Of a stretch of DNA of 64,000 nt, positions 37,263-49,341 are shown in pieces. Both the position numbers and the translations under genes were made by a program. The stretch lies in NCBI GenBank assembly GCA_013397455.1, contig VYZB01000348.1:621040-685039 (forward strand). Reading direction: 5' to 3'. The notes beneath the pieces are model-generated. The model had not been told where the DNA came from. It saw only the letters and a program-made list of their open reading frames with translations, and did no database searches. Origin of the DNA: Crotophaga sulcirostris. Its lineage: Eukaryota; Chordata; Aves; Cuculiformes; Crotophagidae. Position 1 is the first letter of the stretch. The number at the start of each line of letters is the position of its first letter.

Positions 37263-40200
37263 TATCAAAATTAGTTGTGGTTATTCCTGACATTATGCAA
37301 GAGCTTACACTTCTCGATCCATTTCCTCCTATGTGCTTTCCAGATCTATCCTAAACCTCCTTGTTTTTGTCATCTTGACTAAGCACAATGTCTAGTGCCT
37401 GCCACAATCTGCATAAGACATTATCAATATAGGATAAAACCTTCTGAGCAGATAGTCCAACAGCACTGCTCTTCTAGTTGGAGGGTGTTCAAACACTTTG
37501 AAGCAGGCACCTATATAAAGGTAGAAGCATCCCTCAAATGCTTTACACAGCTGCTTATTTCGTAGCATCTGAATTTCTTCTACCTGAAACACTCTGTCAG
37601 ATACAGAGTCCTGAATGGAGTTAGCATCTAGCTGTTACCTAATCTCAGCTCCTGAATAGCATAAAGGCAGGCAGTAGAATTGTTGTGTATTGTTGGCCTA
37701 TTTTTTTGTTTTTCTTTTGCTGGTATTTTTGGCACTTGTGGGAGGATAGCAAATGATAAGAATGGCATTCTGTTTATGGCGGAAAATCTTTATCAAGTAG
37801 GAAGACTTTATATCATTTCCTAGCTATGGGCAGACTTTTATTCCAATCTCTTCTGGCTTGTTTGCTCCACATTCAGATCCCCTCAAAACCACTTCTGAAG
37901 GCACTGATCTCCACTGGCCCGAGACATTTTCCAGGCACTCACAGTTCTGTTTCTGTGCAAATTCTTAATGACCCCAATCTGACCAATATATCAGCTCCTT
38001 AAATGGAACTCAGAATCCGGAGGTGTTAGTTCTACTCTACCTTTTAAGTGCATATTAAAAGTACAATTCAGAGGATCAAAGGTGAAGTTCCTCTTACAGT
38101 CAATAGAGAGAAATTACAACCAGTGGAGGTCAATTTAAAACACTTAGATACAAAGGCCAAAATTAGACAGCACGAATATCTCCATAAGTATTCCTTGCCT
38201 GATTTTCAAAATGACTCGTGAGCAGAAGTGCCTTGAGAATGTTACACACTGGAAGTACTCCTTTTCCAAGTAAAATAATGCTTCTGTTGTTTTTAATGGT
38301 CAAGTTACATCTTAATTTTCTTACAGCAGTCCAGTGATTACCATAGAAGGTTGCCTACAAGGTGATAGATCTGGTTTAAATTACTTAAGGAGGTCAAATA
38401 TTCATTTTGCAGACCTGGGAGTACGTCAGCCACCAGGCACTCCCCATCTGCTGTTGCTGAACTACTGTGGAAAAACACAAGCGAGGTTGACTTCAGTACG
38501 AGCGAAAGGGAATCCTTACCATCATAGTGACTACACAGTCAGGAGGGGAGTAGCCTTCCTACTCTGCATTCCTACTCTGAAGTGGGCTGTGACCTGACGA
38601 AGTCAGAAGGAGCAGACCCTTTCATTCCCTGCACTGGTGGATCCAATTTGCAGGGGATTTTGGTGATCAAAAATGAAAAACAAGATTTTTTATATTCTGA
38701 CTGTAAAATTTTCTGGGAACATTTAAAATCATTGGAGAAGGAAAACCTGTTGGCTGCTGCAGCTGACCAAGTGGGCTGCAGCCTTGGGTACTGAGGGTTC
38801 AGCCCATTCTGGGGTCAGGATCAGAGTCATACAGGGCACCTAGGGCCCCTGTTGAGAGGTAATGTGCTACTGGAGAGCAAGGAGTGCAGTTGCCTGGAAA
38901 TTTTGTCGATAAAGCAAGTGAAACTATACTGGAAATTGCTTTAAGATGCAAGAATTTGAATTTTGCAAAACAAATCACAAATCACTAATACTTCCTTAAA
39001 CAGACCTCTAAATCTTTCAATAAATTCTCCTTTGTAATAATGTACTAGTTGCATCTTGTGAGACTACAGTATCAAATAAAAGACAAAAATAAATCAAAAG
39101 AGAGTTGTGCAAGAAAGAAACCTCACACTGCTTTTTAAGTTAGCCCTGACAGGAGAGATAATTGTTTGAATCGTTCCACTATTAGGTTAACCAAAATTGG
39201 CTTAGAAAGAGCACGGACTTATTCTTAGATGCATTCCTATTACAAGGCAAATAGAGAAAGGTTATTGATAAAACCTTCTAAAAAAGCTAACAATAAAGAA
39301 AAAGCTGCTAAAAAAGGAATGAACAGCAATTGTCTACAGTCAAGGAAGCTACACACACTTTATGTACTCTTTCAGGAGAGTCTGTTTGCTTAGACACAAG
39401 TCCTCACAGTTTGCATTCATTATAAAACTACCTCATGGGCAATGGGGAGATAATGAAACTTGTTTAAGATAACTAAACTTAATACAAAGGCATTAATGTA
39501 ATAGATAAATTTGCCATATCATATAGTAGTTTAAGTCATAAATTAATCTGTGTAATGGTTAAAAGTTCAGATTATACACATAACATCATATTTTTAACCT
39601 TTTGATGCTGTCTACATAAAACACTTTGGGCATTTGCAGACAGAGCTAAGAATCACATTGTTCCTTTTAAAGAAAAACGAAGTAGAAAACACTTGGTTTA
39701 TTACATGTTGTGTCCTGGTGCCATACCATACCAAATCAAAACCTCATTCAGTCTGAAAACATTGCTAATTAATAATTGTCAGGGGCCCTGACATAAAGAT
39801 GAACCTTTATTTCAGAACACTAATGTTGAATTTTGAGAGTGTCCTGAAACGTCATTCTGGATAACCTAAAACTATTTGGCTTATTTTGGCTTTCATCCAT
39901 TAATGGAATGCTTTAGACTGATAGTCAGTCTGGACCAGAAGCATGATCCTGGACATCACAAATAGTTTTTTCAGATTTTTCTTTCATTTGCTCTTTCCAT
40001 TTCATTTTGCTAAAAGAGCAGAAAGTAGGTTATCTGTCTGCATTTTATTGGTTTATCTTCTGGCTCTGACAAGAAAAAGTAGAATTCAGAAAAATGGAAG
40101 TTAGTAATTCCATACAAATGTACAGCAATATTTTGAAAAACCTAAAAGGCATTACTCTGTTTCACCTTGGACAATTGGTTTTCCTTTTCCTGATCCAGGA

Positions 40201-40790
40201 GTCTCTAAGACATCTATAAACATTCTTAAGATATTTAATTCATCTGCTAGGTTGCAGTGAATATTGACAAGCAGTACAAGCAGCAAGGACATAGCTTTAT
40301 TTATGCTTTTTATGTATTCCTTTGATTTTCTGGTAATGTGTCAGAGTATTGCCCATAAAGGAGAGTTATTATGATATTCAGAGAGAGATCTGGATACCGA
40401 CTCAGATTTGGATCATTTCATGAGTAATGTTCATTTTAATAAGTGTATTTAAAGCTATATTACAATCAGTTTATCATCTCTTAAATCAATGAAGGAAATT
40501 ACAAAAGAAGTTAAAGTAATTTGTTGTTGCCCATTGCCTTAATATATTTTCAAATAGTTAAAGGAAAGAAAAAATTTCGCTTAATGGCAGCAGGTCTTTC
40601 TACCATGTAAAGGAACATACTGCATTTTACTTAACTGTTTTGAAGAAGTTAATAAATGGCTTACAATCAAAACTTAGAAAAAGGTGGAATTTTCAAAATT
40701 GTGAAAGGCTATTTACATTTCTGGAACTGTCCCTGGAGTGACTGGAGGTTACTTAATGAGATTACTCATTTTATTTTCATCTCTTTGCAG
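37263..40790. other. Noncoding stretch, no gene supported
   Basis: A 264-base open frame at 38334-38597 follows a strong acceptor (ATTTTCTTACAG, 38326). Its phase does not fit the exit phase of 37065 and no donor is clear. A CCTACTCTG phrase is duplicated at about 38564-38580. The rest is AT-rich intron-like DNA. Confidence 0.5.
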
Positions 40791-40881
40791 TTTATGAGAT
40801 GGGTAACATTAGCATCCCTAACCCTTGGCTCCTTATTCCCACAATCTCAGAGGAAAAACCTTCGTCCTTTAGGTTTTTACT
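40791..40881 (+). CDS. Possible exon, donor unclear
   Basis: The acceptor TTATTTTCATCTCTTTGCAG (40790) is one of the best in the window. Entered with one carried base, as from 37065, the frame reads YEMGNISIPNPWLLIPTISE then EKPSSFRFLLN before a TGA at 40880. It contains an N-glycosylation sequon (NIS). A donor GG|GTAACA after only 12 bases is possible. Otherwise this could be a terminal exon. Alternatives cannot be separated by eye. Confidence 0.25.
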
Positions 40882-41327
40882 GAACTGATTTTCTCCAGGA
40901 GACTGCAAGGATTACAAGGTTAAGAAAGAAAATGGGATTATGATTTAGCGTCTGGATATCGGGGTGGCAGAGATTGCTCTAGCACAGCAGTACTGAGAGT
41001 TCTGTGTCACCCTGATGCACTGCGCTTCCTGGTGAGCAACCTGTGCCAGCATGCTGTTGTTTGCCAGCTGGGGCTTAGAGCAGAGGGGACATCATTGTGT
41101 TCACACACGCCTCTGAGAGCTGAAGTAGCTTGTTTAAAACGTGCATTTTCATAAACTCCTACATGCACCTGTCTTTGTATTCATTATTTTTGTGGCTATT
41201 TCAAAATCTTTGCAACCATATTTTTAGCAAGGTTAATAATCCTCATTTCTCAGTGCAGATGCAGAACAGATGCTACGTTTCCTGCAGCATAATGGGAACA
41301 TTTGGAAAGGATGCCAACCCTATGATT

Positions 41328-41921
41328 AATCCCATCAAAAGAAGTGTGGCCAACAGGTCAAGGGAGGTGATTCTGTCCCTCTACTCCACTCTTGTGAGAC
41401 CCTACCTGGAGTATTGTGTCCAGTTCTGGAATCCCCAACATTAGAAGGATAAGGAACTGTTGGAACAGGTCCAAAGGAGGACTACAAAGATGATCAAAGG
41501 GTTGGAGCACCTCTGATATGAGGACAGGCTGAGAGAGGTGGAGTTGTTCAGCCTGGAGAAGAGAAGGCTTCAGGGGGACCTCACAGCCACCTTCCAGTAC
41601 CTGAAGGGGGCATATAAGAAAGCTGGGGAAGGACTTTTACAAGGGAATGTAGCGATAGGATGAGTGAGAATGGCTTTAAACTGGAGGGGGGGAGATTTAG
41701 ATTAGACATTAGGAAGAAATTCTTCACAATGAAGGTGATGAGGTCCTGGCACAGGTTGCCCAGGAAAGCTGTGGGTGTCCGCTCCCTGGAGGTGTTCAAG
41801 GCCGGGTTGGATAGAACCTTAAGCAGCCTGGGCTGATGGGAGGTATCCCTGCCCACGGCAAGGTGTTTGGAAATAGATGATTTTTAGGGTCCCCTCCAAC
41901 CCAAACCATTCTACGATTCTA
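41328..41921 (+). mobile_element. CR1 LINE 3' end, 5'-truncated
   Basis: The plus strand carries the end of the CR1 reverse transcriptase and its 3' [23 protein letters not shown] and [13 protein letters not shown] in one frame, then a stop (TAG) and interrupted continuation through the GGAGAAGAGAAGGCTTCAGG and GGGTCCCCTCCAACCCAAAC phrases. It ends with CCATTCTACGATTCT, the typical terminal repeat. Several stops and indels make it non-functional. The 5' edge near 41328 is approximate. Confidence 0.95.
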
Positions 41922-44557
41922 ATCAATTCAATTTTCAATATAGGTATTGGATCCAACTGATAAGTCCAGTCAATTCATGCAAGCAACCTTTGAATCAAAT
42001 GCAGTCAGAAAACACAGGCAGTATTCAGAAAAGTTAAGCCAAAGTTCATTGGATTTATGTCACTAAACAGAAATAAATGTTCATAACCAGAAATATTTTA
42101 GCTCTTAGTTTTGCATACATGGTTGTCAACTTCAGGCTCACTGTTGTCTGTAGAATGCCCTCCTGTGTGCCTTTAATAAGGACTTTAAAACATTTGAGAA
42201 CAAAAGGAGAGAAGTTTTTCTTGATTTCTGGAAAACATGAAGTTTTGAACAACCTCTAGCCCAAACTATGCCCTCAGATTTTCAATATGCCTTGCATGAG
42301 ACTGGGGCTGACCTGTTGTGCACAGTGAACAGGTTATGCAAGAGCACCCCCTGGATAAAGCAAAAAGTGAAATCATTTCCTCCTCATCATTCTTACAGGT
42401 TATTTTGGCGGATTCATTGTATTACTTTGAATTGACTTCTTTCACAGTATTGTTCTGGTTTTCCTGAGGAATGAGTTAGACTGTGTGTACGTGTGTTTAG
42501 GGGCAGGAGGGAAAAGAGAAAATGTGTTTTGCTATTCATGTTCATTGCACACAGAGACATGATAGCCATTGTACAGAGTTTGACAGAAAATAGTCTGGGT
42601 GTGGTGCTATTCCCAGAGACCAGAGTGAATAAATCTACCCTGATGTGGGGGAAGTTCCCAGTCGTACTTTTTTTCTCAAATACTGGTTTCTTAGGAGTTT
42701 ACTATAATTGGCTATATCTACAGTAACATATAAAATACAGCCAGGACATAGTCCCAAGTAGTGTCCTGTAATCTTTATTTAGTTGTTAGTCTGCAATATA
42801 GCACAGTTTTGACCCACAGCATCTAGTTTCCCTACGAACACCGAGGCACAGTTCCAAAGCTAGAAAGGACCAGAGATGATTCCCCATTGAACAGTGTAGA
42901 CACAGTTGCTCTTTTAAGGAAAGAGAATTTAATTGTATTATCATAAGTTGGGCTATGCATCCTGCTGTAAGTCTGGAGTAAGACTTTTGAGTTATTTTAC
43001 TTAATCGTTGGCATTTTATGGAATAAAGCAACGTAGCTTGCCACCTAAGAGATCTGGGTTGAGATCTGTCCTGTACCATGAACTGCTAAATTCTCAAAGA
43101 TGTTTAAGATTACTCATTTCCAAAAAAAAGTACGAGGTACTTGGTTACTTTTGCAGATCTTTATATATGTACCCAGTGAAAGAAAACTTTGGAGAATAGT
43201 GATTTACTATGTCAAAGAATAGAAACACTAACAAGCGCGAGGTACTGAAATCCTATGGTTGTGGCACCATATTACTTCAAAAGATAGAAGCAGTGTGCAA
43301 GAAGATTATCTGTTCTTTAGCCTTCTTTCCCATCTCCTTATGTTCTTATGAAAGCATAGATTTTTGAGGATGCTAAACGGAGGCAGTTCTACAGTGTGTC
43401 ATGAAAATGCTTAGAACAGTAATCTTGTTTGAAATAATAACTTGTTAGGTGTTTAGAAATTTTAACAACTGTATTTACTAAAATTTCACAAACGGCTATA
43501 TGAAAAATATCATACAATTTCAAAGGAGAAAAGAGGAAAATGGTCATTTATATTTTTTAACAGTTTTAGAGATAGCATTGTAATACCTGATTTCCAAATG
43601 AGACAGGAACTTGTGTCCTTGAGTACTAAACTCTGAAAAGTAAACAGCTTAAACTAAGCTCATCTGGAGTACAAGTTACTTCAGCATCTTCATGTGTATA
43701 TGTCTGTCAGCTCAGTGGTAGACAGACATTGAACTAGTAAATGCCTAGGAGCAGCACTTAACTGTATTTCACATAATTGCATTTTTTTTGTTTCAGCAAT
43801 TGACATGGATAGGTAAGGATAAAATAGCTGGTAGCATTTGCTTTACCTTATAATCTTGTATCCATGATGCTTAGTATTACCTCAGAGGTCATTTCTCACT
43901 TCTCAGATATGAGGCATAGATCTTCACATTCCCAGTTTGTCATTCTTTTGTACAATGTGTGTCCTTGATACCTCAGTAAAGTCACAATTTAAACAGAAAA
44001 CATATCTGTCTTGTAAGACTTAGGTGGAGTCTCCATGTACTAAAATACATTCCTTATTTTGGGATGGTATACGGTTAAAACAGAATCCAGAAATTCACTG
44101 AAAATAAAATACAACTCCAGAAGAACAGTTTTCTGCTGAGAACTGAAATTTATATTTGAAGGTTATTATCTAGTATTGTATCCAGTTACCAGATCACTCT
44201 AGGGTCATAATGACGATGCAAGGAGAGGGACCCTAAAACTTCATGGCCACAGCTCCTAAATGAAGTTAAGACTTTTAACTAGGCATTACTAGAAATGTAG
44301 CAATTTTGATTAACTTATGCTAGTCTCTAATGGAGTTCGTTGTCATTCTGTACTCATGTTTTCATTTTCTAGGTCCTAAAATATCCCTTCTCTTTCTTAA
44401 CTTAGCTATGGTGCTTCAGAGATCACTCCATGTCTAATAGCAGTAACAACAGACCGTGGTTAGCACATGCTTGGAGTGATAATATAAAATACAAAGTAAA
44501 TGACTTTATGTAAGAAGTCTATCAGTGATTTTCAAATTATACAAAAAATCAGAGTTC
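41922..44557. other. Noncoding stretch, no gene supported
   Basis: AT-rich sequence. A GATCTGGGTTGAGATCTGTC passage near 43052 faintly recalls MIR-type SINEs but is too short to call. A 16-base candidate microexon (43797-43812; strong acceptor TTTTTTTTGTTTCAG, donor ATAG|GTAAGG) sits here and could continue the plus-strand chain, but its small size prevents a judgement. No other feature is seen. Confidence 0.5.
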
Positions 44558-44848
44558 TTTATTTTAATGATAAAACCACTTTTATTAAAAAAGTAGGGAA
44601 AGCATCAGGAAAGCATTCATTTCATATTCTAAGAAGCAAATAATTAACAATATTCCACCCAAAAGCTTGAAATGTGTTCTAAAGTAGTTCCAAAATGATT
44701 TTTAAAGTATTGCCTATTATAAGCAAGCATAGTTGCAAAGGTTTTTGTACTCTCTTGGGTTCCTTTGATGTCATAAATCACAAGAGCCCCGTTTTTTGTA
44801 ATCAACACCATCCTACATGGAGCTGTAACTTCAGAATTTAGTATTTGC
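44558..44848 (-). CDS. Candidate minus-strand terminal exon with poly(A) signals
   Basis: On the minus strand an acceptor-like AATAAAAACAG precedes 44848. The frame then reads QILNSEVTAPCRMVLITKNG, with YDIKGTQESTKTFATMLAYN and ending HISSFWVEYC, and a TAA at 44646-44644. Within 90 bases of the stop are two AATAAA signals (complements at 44581-44586 and 44558-44563). Ordered composition and two poly(A) signals favour a real 3' end, but the acceptor is pyrimidine-poor and no compatible upstream exon was proved. No family is recognised. Confidence 0.3.
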
Positions 44849-46345
44849 CTGTTTTTATTTACACAGTTCTTACACACAAGATCAACCTTACTTTCTCAGT
44901 ACACTCTACTTGAAAGCTCTTTGTTAATGTAGAGAAAAGGGATGCATCCAAGTCTGTGCTTCTCTGGACTGATGTTCTCAAGCATCTCTTATTTCGTTTC
45001 ATAATCTCTCTGATGTTTGCTCCTGCGTATAACAGTCCCATAATATTTTCTGGGCTTCACTGCATCTATCTCTTTCCAGTCCAAGATTTCCTGATGATTC
45101 CTGTTTCCTGATAATCTGAATAAAATCAGGCATTTTGTTTTAAAACTCCTAAAAGTGAACTAATTTTCAGGTTAGAGTGTTTATGAGTGGCTGCCTTTTA
45201 TAGCATACAACAGTGATGACAACATATTTCACTGCAGATGCTGTAAATCACAGAAATATAGTTACAATTGCAAGTTGTGCTTTTTCTTTGCTTACTTTTT
45301 TTAAATTTGACAACAGTTGAGTGGCATATGTGTATGGCACAGAAAGTTCTGTTGTTCTGGCCCACAAAATCTCCTGTAAATATTGTTAGTCTGTAAAAAT
45401 GATTGCTATCCAGACACGCATGCAGACACATGGTAACAGACATGTTAGCACCAATTATCTGGGGATTGGACACATCATGCCTCGTTTGGCATGGATAATT
45501 CGCCATGCAATCTCTTGCTTGACAGTAAACCACATACATAGCCAGGTTACTTACCAACAAGAAATAATATGTTATTATTTTTCCATGAATAAACTGTTCT
45601 GCCAGTTCACAAATCAAAGTAATCTATTTTTATTATGGTAATGTTAGGAGAAATGTCTTTATTAGTTTAGATTTCCACTGATACAGGTGCAGAAGGACTT
45701 CTCATATTAACATACATGGATTTTCTCAAGGGCATATACACTGTACCTCATGTTTCCTCTCACTGATCTCTGAAGAGGTATGATGCTCTCTCAGAACTAA
45801 CATGAATATATGTGCCTATCTTTGACTTGACTCTCATAGTACTTATACTTTTTTTTTCTGCTACAGCTTCCTCATACAAAAATAATTTACGACTAAAATG
45901 AGCTCTTTCTGTTCAAGGTTTCCTCATCCTGAATGCATGCTTAGTCTCTCCATTCCACATTCATAAATAGCTTGAGAGCTTTCAAGCATCTGAGGTCATT
46001 GTGCTTCACACAATTGTTCTTTGTTGCTCTTTGTGAAGGAGATTACATGAGGGCAAGCTGGAATTCCTGGATATCATATTTCTCACTATTGAAGGGCTAT
46101 CTCCTTGAATAAAAAAAGCAATAAGGCTATCTAACGTGACCTTGGCAAATGTTCATATGCTTTATGGCATTATATGATTAGATGCAAGTTCAAATCAAGA
46201 AGTCCTAGAAAATCATGGGGATGAATTTCAGGCCCAGAAATGCCTCTGAACTGCTCACGCTTCGCTGAATGAGGATACATTTTCTGAAATATAGCTCTAT
46301 GCATCAAACAAAATATTTGGTTTGTGGTTTCCTGTGTGATTTTAC

Positions 46346-46394
46346 CCTGTCTGTCACAGTACTCCATTGTTAGCAACTGTTGAGCCGTTAATCC
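46346..46394 (-). CDS. Possible minus-strand exon, unidentified
   Basis: Acceptor AATATATTTACAG and donor CAGG|GTAAAA bound 49 bases reading GLTAQQLLTMEYCDRQ. The open frame runs on to about 46170 (including HSAKREQFRGISGPEIHPHD), so the donor may be wrong. Entry phase 0 agrees with a phase-0 exit at 48872. The exit phase does not fit the candidate at 44848. Confidence 0.2.
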
Positions 46395-46608
46395 CTGTAA
46401 ATATATTAAAATTAAACACATGTAATGGAAACAAGTTACTGCTCACTAGGGGTAATTCTTGGCAAGTAGAGCCAAAAAGCAAATTACAAGGTATCTCATT
46501 ATAGCTAAATAAATATTACTAATGCAACTACTTGCTGGTAGATAATAGATAAAACATTCAACACCATATAATAGAAAAATATGCTGAATTGCTTTTCTTT
46601 CGTTTCAG

Positions 46609-46806
46609 TTTGAGCAAAATGAATCATGCAAAAACCTTTTGATGCGATTCCTTAGTGAGAGAGGCAAGACATCTCCAAGCTTCCAGACTGTTAATTTTCA
46701 GAAAATAAGATACTGGATAGTGGAGAGAAACTGTTATACTAGTGGAGAAGGAAAATATCACAGAGACTGTACTTCGGTTTGCACTCCTAAGAATTCAGTG
46801 GGATGA
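46609..46806 (+). CDS. Candidate coding exon, cysteine-containing, unidentified
   Basis: The acceptor GCTTTTCTTTCGTTTCAG (46608) is strong. The frame is open for 65 codons to TGA at 46804-46806: FEQNESCKNLLMRFLSERGK, a middle with VNFQKIRYWIVERNCYTSG, and an end with DCTSVCTPKNSVG. Either it is a terminal exon, or it splices at CTTA|GTGAGA (46655), whose exit phase 1 suits the acceptor at 46977. A sequon (NES) and several cysteines fit an extracellular protein. Entry phase 0 does not fit any single donor found upstream, so an exon is missing from the model. Confidence 0.35.
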   Translation, partial: FEQNESCKNLLMRFLSERGKTSPSFQTVNFQKIRYWIVERNCYTSGEGKYHRDCTSVCTPKNSVG

Positions 46807-46977
46807 GGCAGATGTAGCAGCTCACACTGAAAATGTTCCAGTTGAGTCTTTGCTTCATTAGATGTCCAAAAACCTAGTCTCAAAGCCAGAGCACACCATG
46901 ATTCTAATCAGTATGCAGAGCAGCCTGTGCTCTTGTGCCTAAGCTATTTTTAAACATGATCTTGTTCTCTGTTTCAG

Positions 46978-47063
46978 ATTATACTCAACAGTGTGTTCAC
47001 TTAAAGACAAAAATTTGTGAATCTGAGCACAACAGGGTTAATGCTTTCTTCCTTCATATTTAA
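46978..47063 (+). CDS. Possible exon, unidentified
   Basis: Acceptor GTTCTCTGTTTCAG (46977). Entered with one carried base the frame reads YTQQCVHLKTKICESEHNRV then NAFFLHI and stops at TAA 47061-47063. Joining it to the shorter form of the previous candidate (46609-46654) would create an NYT sequon at the junction. No good donor is seen, so if real it would be terminal. Confidence 0.22.
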
Positions 47064-48691
47064 CTGTGCTTGAGTAACTGAGAGACTTCTCAATACCATG
47101 GAACCACAGATCTAGTTCTGGCTGGCACCACTTACCTCTCAGTATACAAGATCCTCATTCAGGCCCCACACGATAAATTCTCGTTGAATGCAGAAGCTGT
47201 AGTTTGCATTATCTTATTTATTTTTCTTCCCACATTACTGATACCCCAGTTTCACAAGGTGTGGTAAGGGGTTGTCAAGAAACTGTTGGGTTCTAGTGCA
47301 TGGTATTTCATTGACAGAAGATAATGGCAGTTTGGATCAAGACCCTGGGAAATCTGCACTTCTATCCACACTTAAAAGAAGGATGAGAGAGAAAACTTGG
47401 TAACAGTTACATGATGGGTGGGGTCTTTTAGTATGTGTGAGGTGCACCCGTGCAGAGTTAAATTTAATAAAGGCTTCTGCCAAATATATTTACAGGGAAT
47501 TAGCCATGGTGTATTCATAAAGGGAACAGGATTTTTGTGTGTATTATATCTTGTTACAAATATTCATTATTTTATGTACATACCACATCCTTAGCACACA
47601 GCGTAGGCTGTATTCTGCCCCAAGAAACAGGGGGCACTCAGTTTGTCCTCATCCCACTAAGTCCCCCATGACAGTAGAGTCAGCAAAGCTCTACAGCTAT
47701 TCCCTCAGCTACCAGACCTTTTGTATGACCCTAAATTATCGCTGAAAAATACCTTTTCAACAGCTTTGTAATTAAAAAATAAAACTTATTGATTTAATAC
47801 AAACATTTTTCAAAATGTCACAGTTTTACTTCAGGAAGACAGACCACAGTGATGGCAAACATCATTTCGAATTTCAGGAAAATTTCTCTTTTGGTTGTGT
47901 TTTGAAGCAACTACTTTGCTTTTTGTAAGATAAAGTTTAAAAGATTTAAAAAGTTGAATTTGTCAAAATGCATTATGTAAACCAACTAGAAGCTACCACA
48001 ATTGTTTGTTTGGGGAGTTTAGGGTGAGGTTCAAACATCTGGGAACTATTCTAAAAGAAAAATAAAATGTTTTAGTTAAATAATTTGCCACAACAAGCAC
48101 TATATTTGACAAGCGCTTGAAATTTTACTAATTCCAGGTTGCAGTTTAGAGGAAGCAGAGGTACAAAAATCGCCTTTTTTTACAGATCTATATCTTTATG
48201 AACACTAATGTATAAAAGTATTAGATGGAATTGCTGTCTTTTATGAGATTACAGTTAGCTGCAGAGCTTTAGTAATGTGTCTGCAGAGACCACATCACAC
48301 AAGCAGATGTTTGGTTAATGAGATTTCACATGAATACCTGGTCTGCAGTCTAGCATCCACAACCACTGTTCGGCTCACAGGAAGTGTAATGAAGCCTGAA
48401 TGCATTGTATGTTATTTTATTTTATTTGGCCATCTTTTTCTACTCTTTAAATAAAACAATTTCATAGTTACAATAATTTTGCATGCTCCTAAGCCAAGCA
48501 AAAGGCAGAAGGAAGCAGCACCCCAATTCCTCCTCTGTGAATGCAAGTACAGTCAGCATGTTTTGAATAAAAGAGAGAATGTTAATTCAGATCTGTGAAA
48601 AAGCACAAAACACAATAACCAAAAACGTCTCAAGCTCTAAGCTTACAGAGTTTTCAGTAGACAGTATAAACACAGACACTTAAACTATCTT
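47064..48691. other. Noncoding stretch, no gene supported
   Basis: AT-rich DNA. The only long frame (47539-47745) has no domain or splice context. Nothing else is recognised. Confidence 0.55.
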
Positions 48692-49060
48692 TCAGAGTTC
48701 GCTGGAGTCAACATGAACAGGGTTTTGATATAAATTACCTGCAAGCAGATCAACAGCTAAGCATCGACTGCTGGTGATGTTTGTTACTCTGAACTCCAGT
48801 TTGCAAGCTAAAAAAGTACTTACAGTGGTCAGAAAGGTCACAGGTTTCTGTCTGCTTTGATAGTGACTCACAGCTAATGTACCTCTCCAGCTGATTTTGG
48901 ACTTTTGCCCAAGGAAGTGCCGAAGGAAGTCTCTCTTCCAGTCAGAAGTCTCAAAAACTTTCCCATTTACTAAGAAGGTCCATTGTGTGCAGCCTTGGTC
49001 GCTGTTACACTCTATTGTCAAACAATTTTTTTTGTGGTTTTCCCAGTTTTCAACGACCAT
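48692..49060 (-). CDS. Candidate minus-strand exon, 122-codon open frame
   Basis: The frame reads MVVENWENHKKNCLTIECNS, then TQWTFLVNGKVFETSDWKRD and FLRHFLGQKSKISWRG. A donor ATTAGCT|GTGAGT at 48872/48871 would end the exon in phase 0 and leave the rest as intron. No convincing acceptor was found upstream of 49060, so it might be a first exon; the ATG context is AAGAGAATGG. The spaced cysteines and tryptophans look like a folded domain, but I recognise none. The complementary strand has only a 64-codon frame. Confidence 0.3.
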   Translation of the reverse strand: MVVENWENHKKNCLTIECNSDQGCTQWTFLVNGKVFETSDWKRDFLRHFLGQKSKISWRGTLAVSHYQSRQKPVTFLTTVSTFLACKLEFRVTNITSSRCLAVDLLAGNLYQNPVHVDSSEL

Positions 49061-49341
49061 TCTCTTTTCCCTCTTCTTTGAAGAAAGATAACATCCTGAC
49101 CAACCTCAAGTAGGAACACCCTCCTCCAAATGTGTGCGTGCATTTAAGCATGAATGCAGTCCTATTCACAACTCTTTGCAAATACTAATGTGGATTTTTA
49201 GGCCAATGCAGTTGAACTTCAACCCTTTGACTCAAGAGTCAGTGTACCCAGGAGTTTACTGTGCACCTTTTTAGCAGAGGAGAAAACAGAATTAAATCCA
49301 ATACATACCATTTAGGGAGACAATAGAAATACAGTAAAGTT

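Noticed and set aside
38327..38597. Exon after the strong acceptor at 38326
   Set aside because: Its open frame needs an entry phase that the 37065 donor does not give, and no donor is clear.
45198..45617. 139-codon minus-strand ORF
   Set aside because: Cysteine-rich but low in order, with no domain or splice pair. The complementary strand is open as well.
45867..45915. Strong acceptor TTTTTTTTTCTGCTACAG near 45866
   Set aside because: All three downstream frames meet stops within about 40 bases and no donor precedes them.
11343..47063. Naming the candidate gene as a sperm-channel auxiliary subunit or similar ectodomain protein
   Set aside because: A short cysteine/methionine pattern at 35079 loosely recalled such proteins, but the surrounding blocks did not follow it. 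Those genes are also reported missing in birds. The evidence is too thin for a name.
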